Notes: a model not told the origin generated them from the sequence alone. A stretch of DNA of 64,000 nucleotides from Caldilineaceae bacterium (GCA_028819675.1 JAPPKT010000026.1:8958-72957); one strand, 5' to 3'. Shown: positions 35,125 to 43,806, counted from the first letter of the stretch. Numbers and translations: made by a program.

Positions 35125-37473
35125 TCAGTCCGATGGTGGCAACTCTTGACATTCGATATGTTCACTTTCGCTCAGTGAGTCATACGCGTTGAAGATCAGC
35201 CTCGAGTCTGGCGTTATGCCGGGAATGTCCCCAATCAGCGTTATCGTGTCGGCCCTGGGAGAGACGACAATTGCCGCCGCCTCCATCCTTCTGAAGCCGT
35301 CCTCGATTCTTCTCGAGGTATAGGCTTCCACTTTGCTCTCGATGGACGCAGTAGTACTGCTGTCTGCGTTCTCTGGAAGGACGGTGTGGGTGGCAGACAT
35401 CTCGTAGTCCAGCCCCAATTGGCCGCTCTCCTGACCAGGGTCAATGTCTATCGACACTCCCCAACGGTACTCGTGCGCTCCTTCGCCTACACCTGCTCTG
35501 TTAAATGCGAGCGTTCCTTGCACGTCCCGCAGTTGGAATATGACTGCAAGCGTTTCACCGGACAGAGCCGTGCTAATGCCAATAATGTCAACGTGGGTCG
35601 GCAGTACGTCAGACACTTCGTCGCCTATAGTCTGGAGTGGCCTGATCATGGCCTCACCCTGGCCGCAAGGGGCAGGAAACAGCAACGGATTCATGGAAAA
35701 GTGACACTCCAGTTGGTCTTCGCCTCTCATCACGTCGGTCGTAACGAAAGCGAGTCGTGAATCCGCAGTGATTCCAGGTATTTCCCCGAAAAGGGTGATC
35801 GTGTTAGCCTCGGCGGAGGCAACATAGCTCGATTCCCCGAAAGTGACATAGCTTCTCGACCCAATTCTCCAAACGTTTGACTCCAGTCCGTTTGAGACAG
35901 GGGTTATAACGTTTTCCCCGCTTTCTGACGGGTAAGCAATATGATGAGCAGACAGCAGGTACTCGAAGCCGCCTCCAAAGCCGCTATTCCTGTCATTGTC
36001 AATATCGATCTGCACCTCCCACCTGTACTCCATCATGCCTTCCTGAATACCGGTTCTGTTGAAAGCCAGGCTCTCCGGAAGATCCCGCAGATGGAATACC
36101 ACTTTCAGTTTCTCGCCCGACAATGATGTGTCGATACCGGTGATGTCGAAGTGGGCGGTGTCAGCGTCTACAGGCACGTCGGACTTGGCAAGACTCCATA
36201 CCTGCACGTCCGCAACGTCGTCTGTCACGGAATCGCCAGGTGTAAAGGCTTCCACGGAACTGCATTGAGGGGGGTCATCATCCCAGAATACCGGCGCAGA
36301 GCATCCGACCGAGTCGGACCCGTGCAAATAATCATAGACCCTGAATGTAAGTCGCGACTGCGGCGTGATTCCATGAACGGCCCCGCTGAGAGTAATTGTG
36401 TTGGCTTCGGCAGACTGTTCCAGCGTGGCGCTGCCGAAAAACAGACCTCTTATGTCGTCATCTGACAAGAGTTCCCAGCCGGCACCTTCCGTTCCATTCT
36501 CGATGGACTGCGTGCGATTGGTCCCACCGGTGGATGGGCGCGCGACATGGAAGGCCAATAGCGCGAAGTCGTTCCCCTCAATGCCGGTCTCCTTGTCATC
36601 GTCCACGTCAACCAACACTTCCCACACATACTCCATCAGCCCATCGGGCACACCGGTTCGATTGAAAGTGAGCCTGTCCGGCAGGTCTCGCAGGTGAAAT
36701 ACGGCAGTCAGATATTCGTCCCTCAAAAAGGTATTGACTTCAGTAATGTCGATATGCGGCGGCAGCGAATGCGAGATATCATCGATCGCGGATTGACCGG
36801 GTAGGATAGAAACCTGGCCGGATCCGCAGTCGCCAAGTGTCACAGGCTCGCCGATAGCTGGAAAGCATCCTACCTGATCGGATCCGCCCAGCGCATCGGT
36901 GCTTCTGAATGCAAGCCTCACCTCAGGCCTCAGCCTTGGTACGCCCCCGGTTATCGTGATCGTGTCCCCTTCGGCAGACAGCTCGACTTTGGCATCCAGG
37001 ACGGGTTTCGGCCCGTCGATGTCCAGGGACCAGGTGCTTGCCTTCAACTTGCCCCCGTTTCCCTCCTCGGACACCGTATGATAGGCTGACAAAAGGTATT
37101 CGAAACCGCCCATAAAGCCGGTTCCCGGGTCGCTGTCCAGATCCACCCACACCTCCCAACTGTACTCGATTGAGCCCGGTGCAACACCTGGTCTGTTAAA
37201 TGTCAGGGGCTGCGCAAGGTCTCTCAGGTGGAAGACCGCAGTTAGTATCTTCCCGCCTGAGATGGCAGTGCTGACTTGGGCAATGTCCGTATGGGCGGCC
37301 AGTTCGTCGGAGAGGTCGTCGGTCACGGTATCACCCGGCCTGATGACCTCAGCAGAACTGCAGGCGGTTGGCGTACTGTCCGCAACCGAGCCCTGCTGGG
37401 CAGTAGCGCTTCCAGGCGCAAGAACCAACAACAACAGGAGTAGAAAGACAGGGGTAAATCTCTTGGTCTTCAT
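35125..37473 (-). CDS. secreted protein with four IPGIT modules
   Basis: Product of 782 aa, AGGAG before the ATG, signal peptide MKTKRFTPVFLLLLLLVLAP...ATAQ. Four modules marked by AHTDIAQVSTA, PHIDITEVNTF, AHFDITGIDTS and THVDIIGISTA; each has the E-Y-x-W-x-V-x-[IV]-D-[IVL]-D loop and a PGIT or equivalent (module 1 has VPRLRPEV, module 2 VHGITPQS). Inter-module cysteines are conserved (VGC, LEC, IEC). It lies 14 kb from the main cluster and is the most diverged multi-module copy, so it was not created by the recent duplications seen at 11-16 kb. Confidence 0.75.
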   Translation of the reverse strand: MKTKRFTPVFLLLLLLVLAPGSATAQQGSVADSTPTACSSAEVIRPGDTVTDDLSDELAAHTDIAQVSTAISGGKILTAVFHLRDLAQPLTFNRPGVAPGSIEYSWEVWVDLDSDPGTGFMGGFEYLLSAYHTVSEEGNGGKLKASTWSLDIDGPKPVLDAKVELSAEGDTITITGGVPRLRPEVRLAFRSTDALGGSDQVGCFPAIGEPVTLGDCGSGQVSILPGQSAIDDISHSLPPHIDITEVNTFLRDEYLTAVFHLRDLPDRLTFNRTGVPDGLMEYVWEVLVDVDDDKETGIEGNDFALLAFHVARPSTGGTNRTQSIENGTEGAGWELLSDDDIRGLFFGSATLEQSAEANTITLSGAVHGITPQSRLTFRVYDYLHGSDSVGCSAPVFWDDDPPQCSSVEAFTPGDSVTDDVADVQVWSLAKSDVPVDADTAHFDITGIDTSLSGEKLKVVFHLRDLPESLAFNRTGIQEGMMEYRWEVQIDIDNDRNSGFGGGFEYLLSAHHIAYPSESGENVITPVSNGLESNVWRIGSRSYVTFGESSYVASAEANTITLFGEIPGITADSRLAFVTTDVMRGEDQLECHFSMNPLLFPAPCGQGEAMIRPLQTIGDEVSDVLPTHVDIIGISTALSGETLAVIFQLRDVQGTLAFNRAGVGEGAHEYRWGVSIDIDPGQESGQLGLDYEMSATHTVLPENADSSTTASIESKVEAYTSRRIEDGFRRMEAAAIVVSPRADTITLIGDIPGITPDSRLIFNAYDSLSESEHIECQELPPSD

Positions 37474-37956
37474 TGATGGATCTCCTGAAAGATTGGCCGG
37501 CTAGAAATCCGGACGAAGTGGTCAAGATGAACAGAAAGAGTATGAGGTCTGCCTTAACCGTTATTCGTCTTGTTCGACTTTTCGAATTAGCTGTTCAATA
37601 TCGGCTACGAATAGAGACAGGGAGCGGCTTGGGCAGCGGCGTGCGTCCGTCTAAGATGACTTCCAGCGCCCCTTCCTTAACCAGTGTCGGGGACACGGCT
37701 CCAGCCACTACAGGGCGCCGGCCTGAATGCCCTTCGTATACCGGGCGACCGCTACGAATTGCAAGGTCCTAGTGCCCTCAAGCGCGTTGAGGCACTCTAA
37801 GGACTTCCTGCGCGGTTGAATCTTCTTGATCCGCCCGCAAACGGGCCAATTATTTCCATGTGGCGATCTCGTCTGCCGCGGCTAGCCACATTCTTGTTGT
37901 CAACCCTTTTGCCCTTGCCGTCGCTTCCACTTCCGGCGCCGTACGCTTGTCTGCGC
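37474..37956. other. intergenic region with hairpin and degraded open frame
   Basis: An imperfect inverted repeat at 37762-37806 (AAGGTCCTAGTGCCCTCAA against TTGAGGCACTCTAAGGACTT, loop GCGCG) is the clearest structure. Next to it the minus strand can be read as GRRPVVAGAVSPTLVKEG and LDGRTPLPKPLPVSIRSRY, which looks protein-like but has no start codon and follows a stop. It may be a remnant or a non-coding repeat. Nothing else was identified. Confidence 0.4.
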
Positions 37957-38232
37957 TCACTGTGGCCCTTCCTGTTTGGCGCTTAGGTAGTCCATAACTT
38001 GCGCCGCAATCTCTCTGCTTGGTTTGGCCGGCGCCGTGGACGCTTCCGCCGCTTGCATGGCCGCGGTCGCCGTCGGATAGTTCCTGCCCCGCCCAGTCTC
38101 TTGTCCTTGCAGAGTGCGTACAACGAATGCCCACAGGCCGGAACGCTCCAACGACACAACCGCCGCCCGCGTGCGATTGGCAAGCTCGCTGTTGATGTAA
38201 TCCCCGCGCCGCGTCAATCGCCATCCCCGCAT
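37957..38232 (-). CDS. hypothetical small basic protein
   Basis: Product of 91 aa with a strong AGGAGGGAACA ribosome site before the ATG. Sequence begins MRGWRLTRRGDYINSELANR and contains FVVRTLQGQETGRGRNYPTA and a C-terminal helix REIAAQVMDYLSAKQEG. There is no signal or membrane segment, so it is cytoplasmic. The pattern W-x-F-x-V-R-T-L ... Y-x-T-A-x-A-A resembles short AP2/integrase N-terminal-like or DUF-type DNA-binding modules, but I cannot assign a family. Confidence 0.6.
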   Translation of the reverse strand: MRGWRLTRRGDYINSELANRTRAAVVSLERSGLWAFVVRTLQGQETGRGRNYPTATAAMQAAEASTAPAKPSREIAAQVMDYLSAKQEGPQ

Positions 38233-38459
38233 TGTTCCCTCCTGGTGCTTGCCGACGCGGCCGGTCGTCGCTCTCTGTTAAGCCGTGAGTCCCGCCCCTG
38301 GCCGGCGCTGTTTCAGAATCTGGCCTGTCTCACAGAAACGCCCGCGTCCGGCTATGGTACGATAAGGGTTATGAGCGAGGCAACTGTCCGGCATATACCA
38401 GGCCTTCAGGCCCTGTTCGATCCCTTCAATCAACATTGGTTACTGGACACAGGACGACA

Positions 38460-38640
38460 CTTGGCCGCCATCACGCAAAAAGCGGGGCATCGCCTACACG
38501 ACCGTAAACCGCTTTATCCCTAAATGCCAGCAGTACCCGCAAATTAACCAAGTTGGTGAATTTGGCAGTGTGTCGGCGGACCTGACCAGAGGGCGTACGG
38601 TCCGACCCCGGAGCGTCCCTTTCTGGTGACACTTCTTGAA
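38460..38640 (+). pseudogene. DUF3102-like gene remnant
   Basis: Reading through stops gives RGIAYTTVNRFIPKCQQYPQ then INQVGEFGSVSADLTRG, aligning with the HTH-like end and SV-x-AALTDSK motif of the genes at 32222 and 33282. The DNA around AGCAGTACCCGCAAATTAAC is nearly identical to 34824-34870. No start codon or intact frame. Confidence 0.6.
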
Positions 38641-38685
38641 CTTTGTGGTAGAACCACAAAGGCATAGGTCACTTCGTCCGACCAC
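38600..38685 (-). pseudogene. possible SEC-C zinc motif fragment
   Basis: The minus strand encodes RSDLCLCGSTTKFKKCHQKG, close to the SEC-C consensus (C-x-C-GS-x-x-x-[FY]-KKC-[CH]). It is opposite the DUF3102-like remnant and at the edge of the helicase gene. No surrounding gene is visible, so it is either a remnant or chance. Confidence 0.3.
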
Positions 38686-38687
38686 GA

Positions 38688-41639
38688 ATGGACCTCAACG
38701 CACATTACCTGTCGAGGAGATCGCCTGTCATGGTTCAGTTTCGCCAGATGACGCCGGGTGGACAAGCTGCATCAAACGCCCGCTTATCTGGAATACACGG
38801 ACTCATTCCAGGAGAGCATATCTCCGCGAAAAGCGCTGGTCTCTACCGCTTCCTGACTCGGGGACCAGCACGCGTTTTACTGCGTGCTGGAATGATAGAG
38901 GTATTGGAGTCTTCAAGCGATGTAACGGAGATTCCCATCGGCTCTGTCGACGCACTCTCGGTTCATCGATCATGGTTTCGATATCGGCTGACGATCCGCT
39001 TAGACGACGGAACAGAGTGCTCGATCGGCGGTCTGGATGAGCGGGATGCCAGACGAATCCGCGATGCAGCGTATATAGAGGCTGCTCGCCTGGCATCGGC
39101 ACTGCGCCGGCGGCTCATGCCACTCGACAGGCGACTGCGCAAGCTCCAAAGTGGCGACCGTTATGTTCGACACTCCGATATCGGTGAGTTCCACGCCGCG
39201 CTCACGCTGGTGACAAAGCAGTGCCGTGGTCTTGTTCAGAAATATCTGAATCGTGAGGCGTGGCAGGCGCATAGTCGGCTTGCTACGTTCGAACTTGCTG
39301 GGAAACTGGAAGCAGCGCGGGAGCGAGCGAATGATCGCTTCATTGCCGCCAGTATCCCAAAGGTGCATGCAGTGACATTCCCTTATCCTATGTCGGATGA
39401 ACAGGCCGAGGCAGTCGCTACTGATGAGGACGTAACGCTTGTGCTCGCGGGCGCGGGGACAGGCAAGACCAGGGTTGTCGCTGGCAAAGTTGCCCATCTC
39501 GTTCAGAACGAGGCTGTCCAGCCGCAGGAAATTCTTGTGCTGGCATTCAACAGAGAGGCGGCTGAGAACATCCGCGGGCGGCTGAAGGACGACCTCGCCA
39601 CAACAGAAGTTAGGACATTCCACTCTTTTGGACGCAACGTCATTGCAGGGGCAGAAGGGGGTGCGCCAACCATCTCAAAGTTGGCAGAAGATGAGATGGC
39701 GCTGACCAAGGCAATTGATGGCATCATCCAAGATATCCTGCAAGATCCCCAGAAGTCACGCGCCTTGATCGATTTTGTATCTAACCTTCTGACACCCTAT
39801 CGACCGGCTTACGACTTCGATACGCCCGCTGAATACAAGGAATACGTCCGCAACGCCGAGCGGCGAACGCTTTCGGGGGATTTGGTTAAGAGCTTGGAGG
39901 AGTTGGCGATCGCGAACCTTCTGACGGAAAAGGGCATCGAGTATGAGTATGAGAAGCCATACGAAGTGTCGACCGCCACAAAGGGATTCGGTCAGTACCG
40001 GCCGGACTTCTTCCTCCCGTGCCACAATATCTGGATTGAGCATTTCGCTTTGGACAAGTCGGGTCATCCGCCAAAGGGCTGGCCTGCTTATCTTGAAGGT
40101 GTAGAGTGGAAGAGGCGCACTCACGAAAAACACGGCACGCGGCTCATCGAAACATATAGCTGGCAACATGAAAAGGGAGTGCTACTGGAGACGTTGCGAG
40201 CGAAACTCGTGGAAGCAGGAGTCAAGTTCCACCCAATTCCACATGAAGAGTTGGTCAAGAAACTGGCAGAGCAGAAGTGGCGGATTTCAAGGCTGGCCTA
40301 TCTCTTGAAGATGTTCCTGAACCATGTCAAAACGAACGGTCTGACACTCGATGAACTACCTAGTCGCGTGCGAGGCGACCAGCGGCGTAACAAGCTCTTC
40401 CTCGATGTTTTTGAACAGGTGAATGAGCGCTACGAACAGTTGCTCGTGGACGAGAAAGCGCTGGATTTCCATGACCTTATCAATCATGCCGCATGTCACA
40501 TTCGGGAAGGGAGGTGGGAACATTCCTATCGGTATGTGCTGGTCGACGAGTTCCAGGATATTTCGGCTGGGCGGATGGCGCTGCTTCAGAGTCTTAAACG
40601 CCGTGGCGTGGCATATTTTCTTGTCGGGGACGACTGGCAGTCGATCTATCGCTTCACGGGAAGCGACGTGGGCCTGCTGCGAGATTGCGGCGACTACCTC
40701 GGCCACGTAAAGAGGCGAACTCTGAGCCAGACTTTTCGCTTTGGAGACCACGTCGGCGGCCCATCTACGGCGTTCGTGCGTCGCAACCCGGCACAGACGC
40801 AAAAGACGTTGCGAACCAAACCCGGGAACGGTGTTAAGGATCATGGAATCTGCGTTGTCGCCGGTGGCGATCCTGGGCACGCAATGCAGGACATCAACAC
40901 TAAGACAGGGGGTGAGGCTCCTTCGGTGCTCGTGCTGGGGCGCTACAACGACAGCAAGAAAGGTCTCGCTGGCAAGTGGATGAACTATTTCAGCACTGTC
41001 CATAAAGCAAAGGGGTTGGAGGAAGACTACGTAGTGGTGCTTGACCTCAAGGATGATCGTAGAGGATTCCCGTCTCAGATTGAAGACGATCCGTTGCTGG
41101 AACTCGTTCTGCCCTCTGCCGGTGAAGGTACCTACCCATTCGCAGAAGAGAGGCGCCTTTTTTACGTAGCGATGACGCGCGCGCGTCGGGGTGTCTATCT
41201 GGTCACAGACCCCGAGCGGCCATCGGCGTTTGTCCTTGAGTTGCTCCGCGAGTCCGGCGGTCTACAGAAAATAGGCGAGTTTCCTCCGACAGGTCCTTCC
41301 TGTCCCCGTTGTCTCAGCGGACATTTAGTTCCATCCAAGACCCAAAAGAATCTTCGCTGCTCCAATTATCCTTATTGTCGGCATCTCGCGCCGCGCTGTC
41401 CCGGGTGTAACGTTGGATATGCATTGATCAAGGACCAGAAGACATGTGTGTGTACAAACCCGGCATGTAGTTTTCATCCGATGGTCTGCCCCGAATGTCA
41501 TATCGGCGTCCTGGAACAGAAACACTCCAAGTTCGGTCCTTTCTTGGGTTGCAGCGAGTTTCAGTCGGTGCCCCCGTGCTCCTACACAAAAGATGGCTCT
41601 ATATCAACCATAGTCGGCGGGGGCATTCCGGGCCAGTGA
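38688..41639 (+). CDS. helicase IV-like SF1 DNA helicase with C-terminal zinc fingers
   Basis: Product of 983 aa. Residues ~55-150 resemble the N-terminal domain of helicase IV; the SF1A core starts at ~235 with Q-motif MSDEQAEAVA, Walker A AGAGTGKTR (~254-262), motif Ia LAFNREAAENI, motif II LVDEFQDIS (~617), motif III VGDDWQSIYRFTG, motif IV FRFGDHVGG, motif V TVHKAKGLEEDYVVVLD and motif VI FYVAMTRARRGV. An insert at ~420-500 (YRPDFFLP, IWIEHFALD) is reminiscent of a nuclease-like fold found in related helicases. Residues ~870-970 hold three CxxC pairs typical of topoisomerase-type zinc ribbons. Role: 3'-5' DNA unwinding in repair or mobile-element defence. No ribosome site precedes 38688; ATG at 38730 follows GAGGAG and may be the true start. 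Confidence 0.9.
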   Translation: MDLNAHYLSRRSPVMVQFRQMTPGGQAASNARLSGIHGLIPGEHISAKSAGLYRFLTRGPARVLLRAGMIEVLESSSDVTEIPIGSVDALSVHRSWFRYRLTIRLDDGTECSIGGLDERDARRIRDAAYIEAARLASALRRRLMPLDRRLRKLQSGDRYVRHSDIGEFHAALTLVTKQCRGLVQKYLNREAWQAHSRLATFELAGKLEAARERANDRFIAASIPKVHAVTFPYPMSDEQAEAVATDEDVTLVLAGAGTGKTRVVAGKVAHLVQNEAVQPQEILVLAFNREAAENIRGRLKDDLATTEVRTFHSFGRNVIAGAEGGAPTISKLAEDEMALTKAIDGIIQDILQDPQKSRALIDFVSNLLTPYRPAYDFDTPAEYKEYVRNAERRTLSGDLVKSLEELAIANLLTEKGIEYEYEKPYEVSTATKGFGQYRPDFFLPCHNIWIEHFALDKSGHPPKGWPAYLEGVEWKRRTHEKHGTRLIETYSWQHEKGVLLETLRAKLVEAGVKFHPIPHEELVKKLAEQKWRISRLAYLLKMFLNHVKTNGLTLDELPSRVRGDQRRNKLFLDVFEQVNERYEQLLVDEKALDFHDLINHAACHIREGRWEHSYRYVLVDEFQDISAGRMALLQSLKRRGVAYFLVGDDWQSIYRFTGSDVGLLRDCGDYLGHVKRRTLSQTFRFGDHVGGPSTAFVRRNPAQTQKTLRTKPGNGVKDHGICVVAGGDPGHAMQDINTKTGGEAPSVLVLGRYNDSKKGLAGKWMNYFSTVHKAKGLEEDYVVVLDLKDDRRGFPSQIEDDPLLELVLPSAGEGTYPFAEERRLFYVAMTRARRGVYLVTDPERPSAFVLELLRESGGLQKIGEFPPTGPSCPRCLSGHLVPSKTQKNLRCSNYPYCRHLAPRCPGCNVGYALIKDQKTCVCTNPACSFHPMVCPECHIGVLEQKHSKFGPFLGCSEFQSVPPCSYTKDGSISTIVGGGIPGQ

Positions 41640-41971
41640 TGTAGGTGGTGTTTTTTGTGGGAAAGGTCCTAGCCGCCAAACTGATTCCGCTGCCGCAACA
41701 TTGCAACTGCAGGTGTGGCCGGGCAGTGTGAAGGTTGGGCATGTGGCGCTTCGCGCCGGCGCGCTCCGATTCCGGCCAGGAGCGACCAAAACGCGCCGTG
41801 CCGGACCATGCCCGCCTATCCTGCTCCTGCTTTTCTCTGGGGAAACTGTGTCTGTGTGCGGTTGCTGCCGAGGGGTGAGATTAGAGAGGCCGACATCCCA
41901 AACATCAAGCTCGACAGCTCATGAATTTTGTGTCGTCATCCAAAACTTGACTCCCCCATCACTAACAACAA
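41640..41971. other. intergenic region
   Basis: No gene, repeat or hairpin was recognised between the helicase and the convergent toxin-antitoxin pair, apart from a short GGAGCGACCAAAACGCGCC phrase resembling one near 24438. Confidence 0.4.
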
Positions 41972-42385
41972 CTACTCCACACCTGCACACGAACCACGAC
42001 TCCGAAACTCAGCCTCGATAACGTTATGCACTGCGCGGGCCTCCGACTCGGCGCGAACCGCATCGGCAGCCGAAGGCTCCGGCCACTCGCCGGGATATCT
42101 GGCCTGTACTGCCCACCCGGTCAACTCAGCCAGATCAGCCTGAACGGGCCAGCTGTCCGGCAGCAGATTGCGCAGTGCGTTCAGGTCATGGGTGAATGGG
42201 AAATCGATCCCCTCGAGTACCAAAGCCGCCTTCAACGCCCTTTCCGCGGCCTGCTGCGAGTGCCAGCAGACGTGACGCGGGGCAGACGAGCGTTCCGCCA
42301 GCAGCCGCCGGGCGGCATCGAGGTCCTCGGCCGCGAAGCGCAGCCAGCGCTGGGCCTCCTGCACGACGAGTTCAGCGTCGTTCAT
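41972..42385 (-). CDS. HEPN-domain protein of a MNT/HEPN toxin-antitoxin pair
   Basis: Product of 137 aa. Contains AQRWLRFAAEDLDAARRLLA, then RHVCWHSQQAAERALKAAL and FPFTHDLNALRNLLP, the standard HEPN helices. RHVCWH fits the R-x4-6-H catalytic motif of HEPN ribonucleases, and Q-x-A-E-[KR]-x-L-K-A-x-L is diagnostic. In these pairs the HEPN protein is the toxin (or the partner modified by the nucleotidyltransferase). The start overlaps the upstream gene by 14 bp, so translation is coupled. A degraded copy of its C-terminal part lies at 50123-50257. Confidence 0.9.
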   Translation of the reverse strand: MNDAELVVQEAQRWLRFAAEDLDAARRLLAERSSAPRHVCWHSQQAAERALKAALVLEGIDFPFTHDLNALRNLLPDSWPVQADLAELTGWAVQARYPGEWPEPSAADAVRAESEARAVHNVIEAEFRSRGSCAGVE

Positions 42386-42689
42386 ACACGACCTTCCCCT
42401 CGCGCAGCGCCGCACGCAGAACGCTGCCGACGACGTTGCCGCGGCGCGCGATCTCGTCCGGCGTGGTCACCACGATATCCTTGCTGACGGTGAGGTCGCC
42501 CAGGGACCGGCTCATTTCGACTGCTGCGCGACGCTTGTCCTCCACCTCGTCCATGACGACGAGCAGGTCGACGTCGCTCCAGCGATTGTCGGTGCCGCGC
42601 GCGCGTGAGCCGAAGAGCAGAATACGCGCCGGCTGGAAGCGGGCGACGATGCGCTCTACCATGGTATCGACGATGGCTTGGTTGGTCAC
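42372..42689 (-). CDS. MNT-type minimal nucleotidyltransferase (antitoxin)
   Basis: Product of 105 aa from the GTG at 42689, preceded by AGGGG; the open frame extends further upstream but that part has no nucleotidyltransferase features. Core motif LLFGSRARGTDNRWSDVDLL (GS-x10-D-x-D) is intact, with a third acidic residue probably in SKDIVVTTPDE. MntA proteins AMPylate a tyrosine in the HEPN toxin to neutralise it. First gene of the pair; a TATAAT lies about 100 bp upstream. Confidence 0.9.
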   Translation of the reverse strand: MTNQAIVDTMVERIVARFQPARILLFGSRARGTDNRWSDVDLLVVMDEVEDKRRAAVEMSRSLGDLTVSKDIVVTTPDEIARRGNVVGSVLRAALREGKVVYERR

Positions 42690-42785
42690 AGTGCGCCCCT
42701 GGACTGGCCGGGCAAAGTTGCCTGTCCCGCGGCGTTGACCACAACGCGCCAGACAGGCGATCTCCGGCCAACGCTGTACCAGGAC

Positions 42786-42791
42786 ATTATA
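42786..42791 (-). promoter_or_regulatory. candidate -10 hexamer of the MNT/HEPN operon
   Basis: The minus strand reads GGGGTATAATGTCC about 97 bp before the GTG start. A perfect TATAAT; no convincing -35 is seen at 17 bp, so strength is uncertain. Confidence 0.4.
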
Positions 42792-42948
42792 CCCCAAGGC
42801 AGATTGGGCGCGGCGTTTCAGTTCGAAGATGCGGTAGGCCAATTCGCGCGCGGCCCATATCTTGGCCTGCAGTTGCGCAGCCCCACCTCGTCGCCCTGAC
42901 CACGCCCGCGACGTAGGTAATGGATCATCTCCCGGATGGTGCGTCGGC

Positions 42949-42976
42949 GGTTTCCTCGTACACGCGAGGACAGGCC
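42949..42976. CRISPR. solitary type I-E-like CRISPR repeat (degenerate)
   Basis: 28 bases: GGTTTCCTCG TACA CGCGAGGACAGGCC. It matches the solitary repeat at 57512-57539 (reverse strand) at 23 of 28 positions; the stem changes are partly compensatory (CCTCG/CGAGG versus CCCCG/CGGGG). There is no second repeat within 100 bp, so it is not an array. It lies between the MNT/HEPN operon and the divergent HNH operon. Confidence 0.5.
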
Positions 42977-43043
42977 TTTCGACGAATCTCTGGTGAAATT
43001 CAGGTTTGTAATACTTATGTAACCGTTTTCGCCCGATCCGCAT

Positions 43044-43072
43044 TTGGCATGTCCGGACAAATGTGCTATGCT
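43044..43072 (+). promoter_or_regulatory. sigma-70-type promoter with palindromic operator in the spacer
   Basis: TTGGCA at 43044-43049, a 17-bp spacer, and TATGCT at 43067-43072. The spacer holds the perfect palindrome TGTCCGGACA (43050-43059), where a bound regulator would block polymerase. It sits 73 bp before the first small frame of the HNH operon. Confidence 0.6.
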
Positions 43073-43144
43073 GATATTATAACCACATAAAAATGACCCG
43101 GCGCGACGCCAATCGCCCGGGTCCGGACCACGAGGATATAGCTC

Positions 43145-43255
43145 ATGGCCACCACGATTGTACCCCAACCAGTATTTCAATTTCAAAGCGGCGTCGCGCC
43201 TCGGGCATCCAGCCCGGTGTTTTTGCGCGCCCAGAGCCCACAGGAGGCACCATGA
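43145..43255 (+). CDS. 36-aa peptide heading the HNH operon
   Basis: MATTIVPQPVFQFQSGVAPR and 16 further residues. GAGG lies 10 bases before the ATG; the stop codon overlaps the next start (CCATGA), so it is translationally coupled to the HNH-like gene. An ACCCGG...CCGGGT hairpin lies in the leader between promoter and start. No family recognised; it could be a leader peptide or a small structural protein. Confidence 0.5.
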   Translation: MATTIVPQPVFQFQSGVAPRASSPVFLRAQSPQEAP

Positions 43256-43806
43256 CAGACAAGATTTACGGCCCCAACTACCGCGTCGCCCGCGGGGAAG
43301 CGTTCGCCCGTTCCGGGGGGATCTGCCAGGGATGCGGTATGGCGCAGGCGACCGAGGCGCATCATTGGACATACGTACCCGACGAGGAGGTGACGGGAGA
43401 CCATCTTATTGCTGTTTGCGGCGTGTGCCATTTTCTATTCACGACATTGCGGCGCCAGCTGAGTCGGGGCGCCGACCGGTTCGAACTTCACAGAAAACTT
43501 GAGGAGGCAATCGCATCATGCAGTACAGAATCACAGTCAGCGGGGTTAGCCCGATCATCCACCACAACGGGGCAGCCGGGCTTGACACCCGAAGTGCTGT
43601 CAGCCGTGAAATCGCAACGATCGCGGCCAAGCGCGGCGGCAATCGCACCGAGCCCGACGACGACCGGCTTCGAGTTCTCGAAGCCCAACGCGCTCTTTGG
43701 CTCGACGAGAGCGGAGCGCCTGCGATCCCAGCGACGGCTATCCGAGCAGCGATCGAAGCCGGGGCCCGCAAGCGAAAACAAGGACCGCAAGTCAGGGGCG
43801 GGTTGA
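43252..43806 (+). CDS. HNH-like zinc protein
   Basis: Strong AGGAGG before the ATG at 43252. Residues ~20-75 carry ARSGGICQGCGMAQATEAHH, WTYVPDEEVTGDHLIAVCG and VCHFLF: two CxxC pairs, a His-His-Trp and a downstream Asp/His, the arrangement of HNH-type zinc folds. In true nucleases the first His of the HH pair is catalytic. The frame continues to 184 aa, but its last ~96 codons overlap the next gene in another frame; that part is Ser/Pro/Arg-rich and may not be conserved. A shorter functional unit ending near 43520 is possible in relatives. Second gene of the operon. Confidence 0.6.
   Translation: MTDKIYGPNYRVARGEAFARSGGICQGCGMAQATEAHHWTYVPDEEVTGDHLIAVCGVCHFLFTTLRRQLSRGADRFELHRKLEEAIASCSTESQSAGLARSSTTTGQPGLTPEVLSAVKSQRSRPSAAAIAPSPTTTGFEFSKPNALFGSTRAERLRSQRRLSEQRSKPGPASENKDRKSGAG

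Noticed and set aside
37473..37772. Plus-strand 99-codon frame and a minus-strand frame reading GRTPLPKPLPVSIRSRY.
   Set aside because: The first overlaps the start of the four-module gene; the second lacks a start codon and follows a stop. Noted only as a possible remnant.
37762..37806. Inverted repeat considered as an integron attC or attachment site.
   Set aside because: The required terminal GTTRRRY/RYYYAAC boxes are absent and no integron integrase is nearby.
42690..43043. N-terminal extension of the MNT gene (118 more codons).
   Set aside because: No nucleotidyltransferase features, overlaps a promoter-like TATAAT and a CRISPR-like repeat; GTG at 42689 has a ribosome site.
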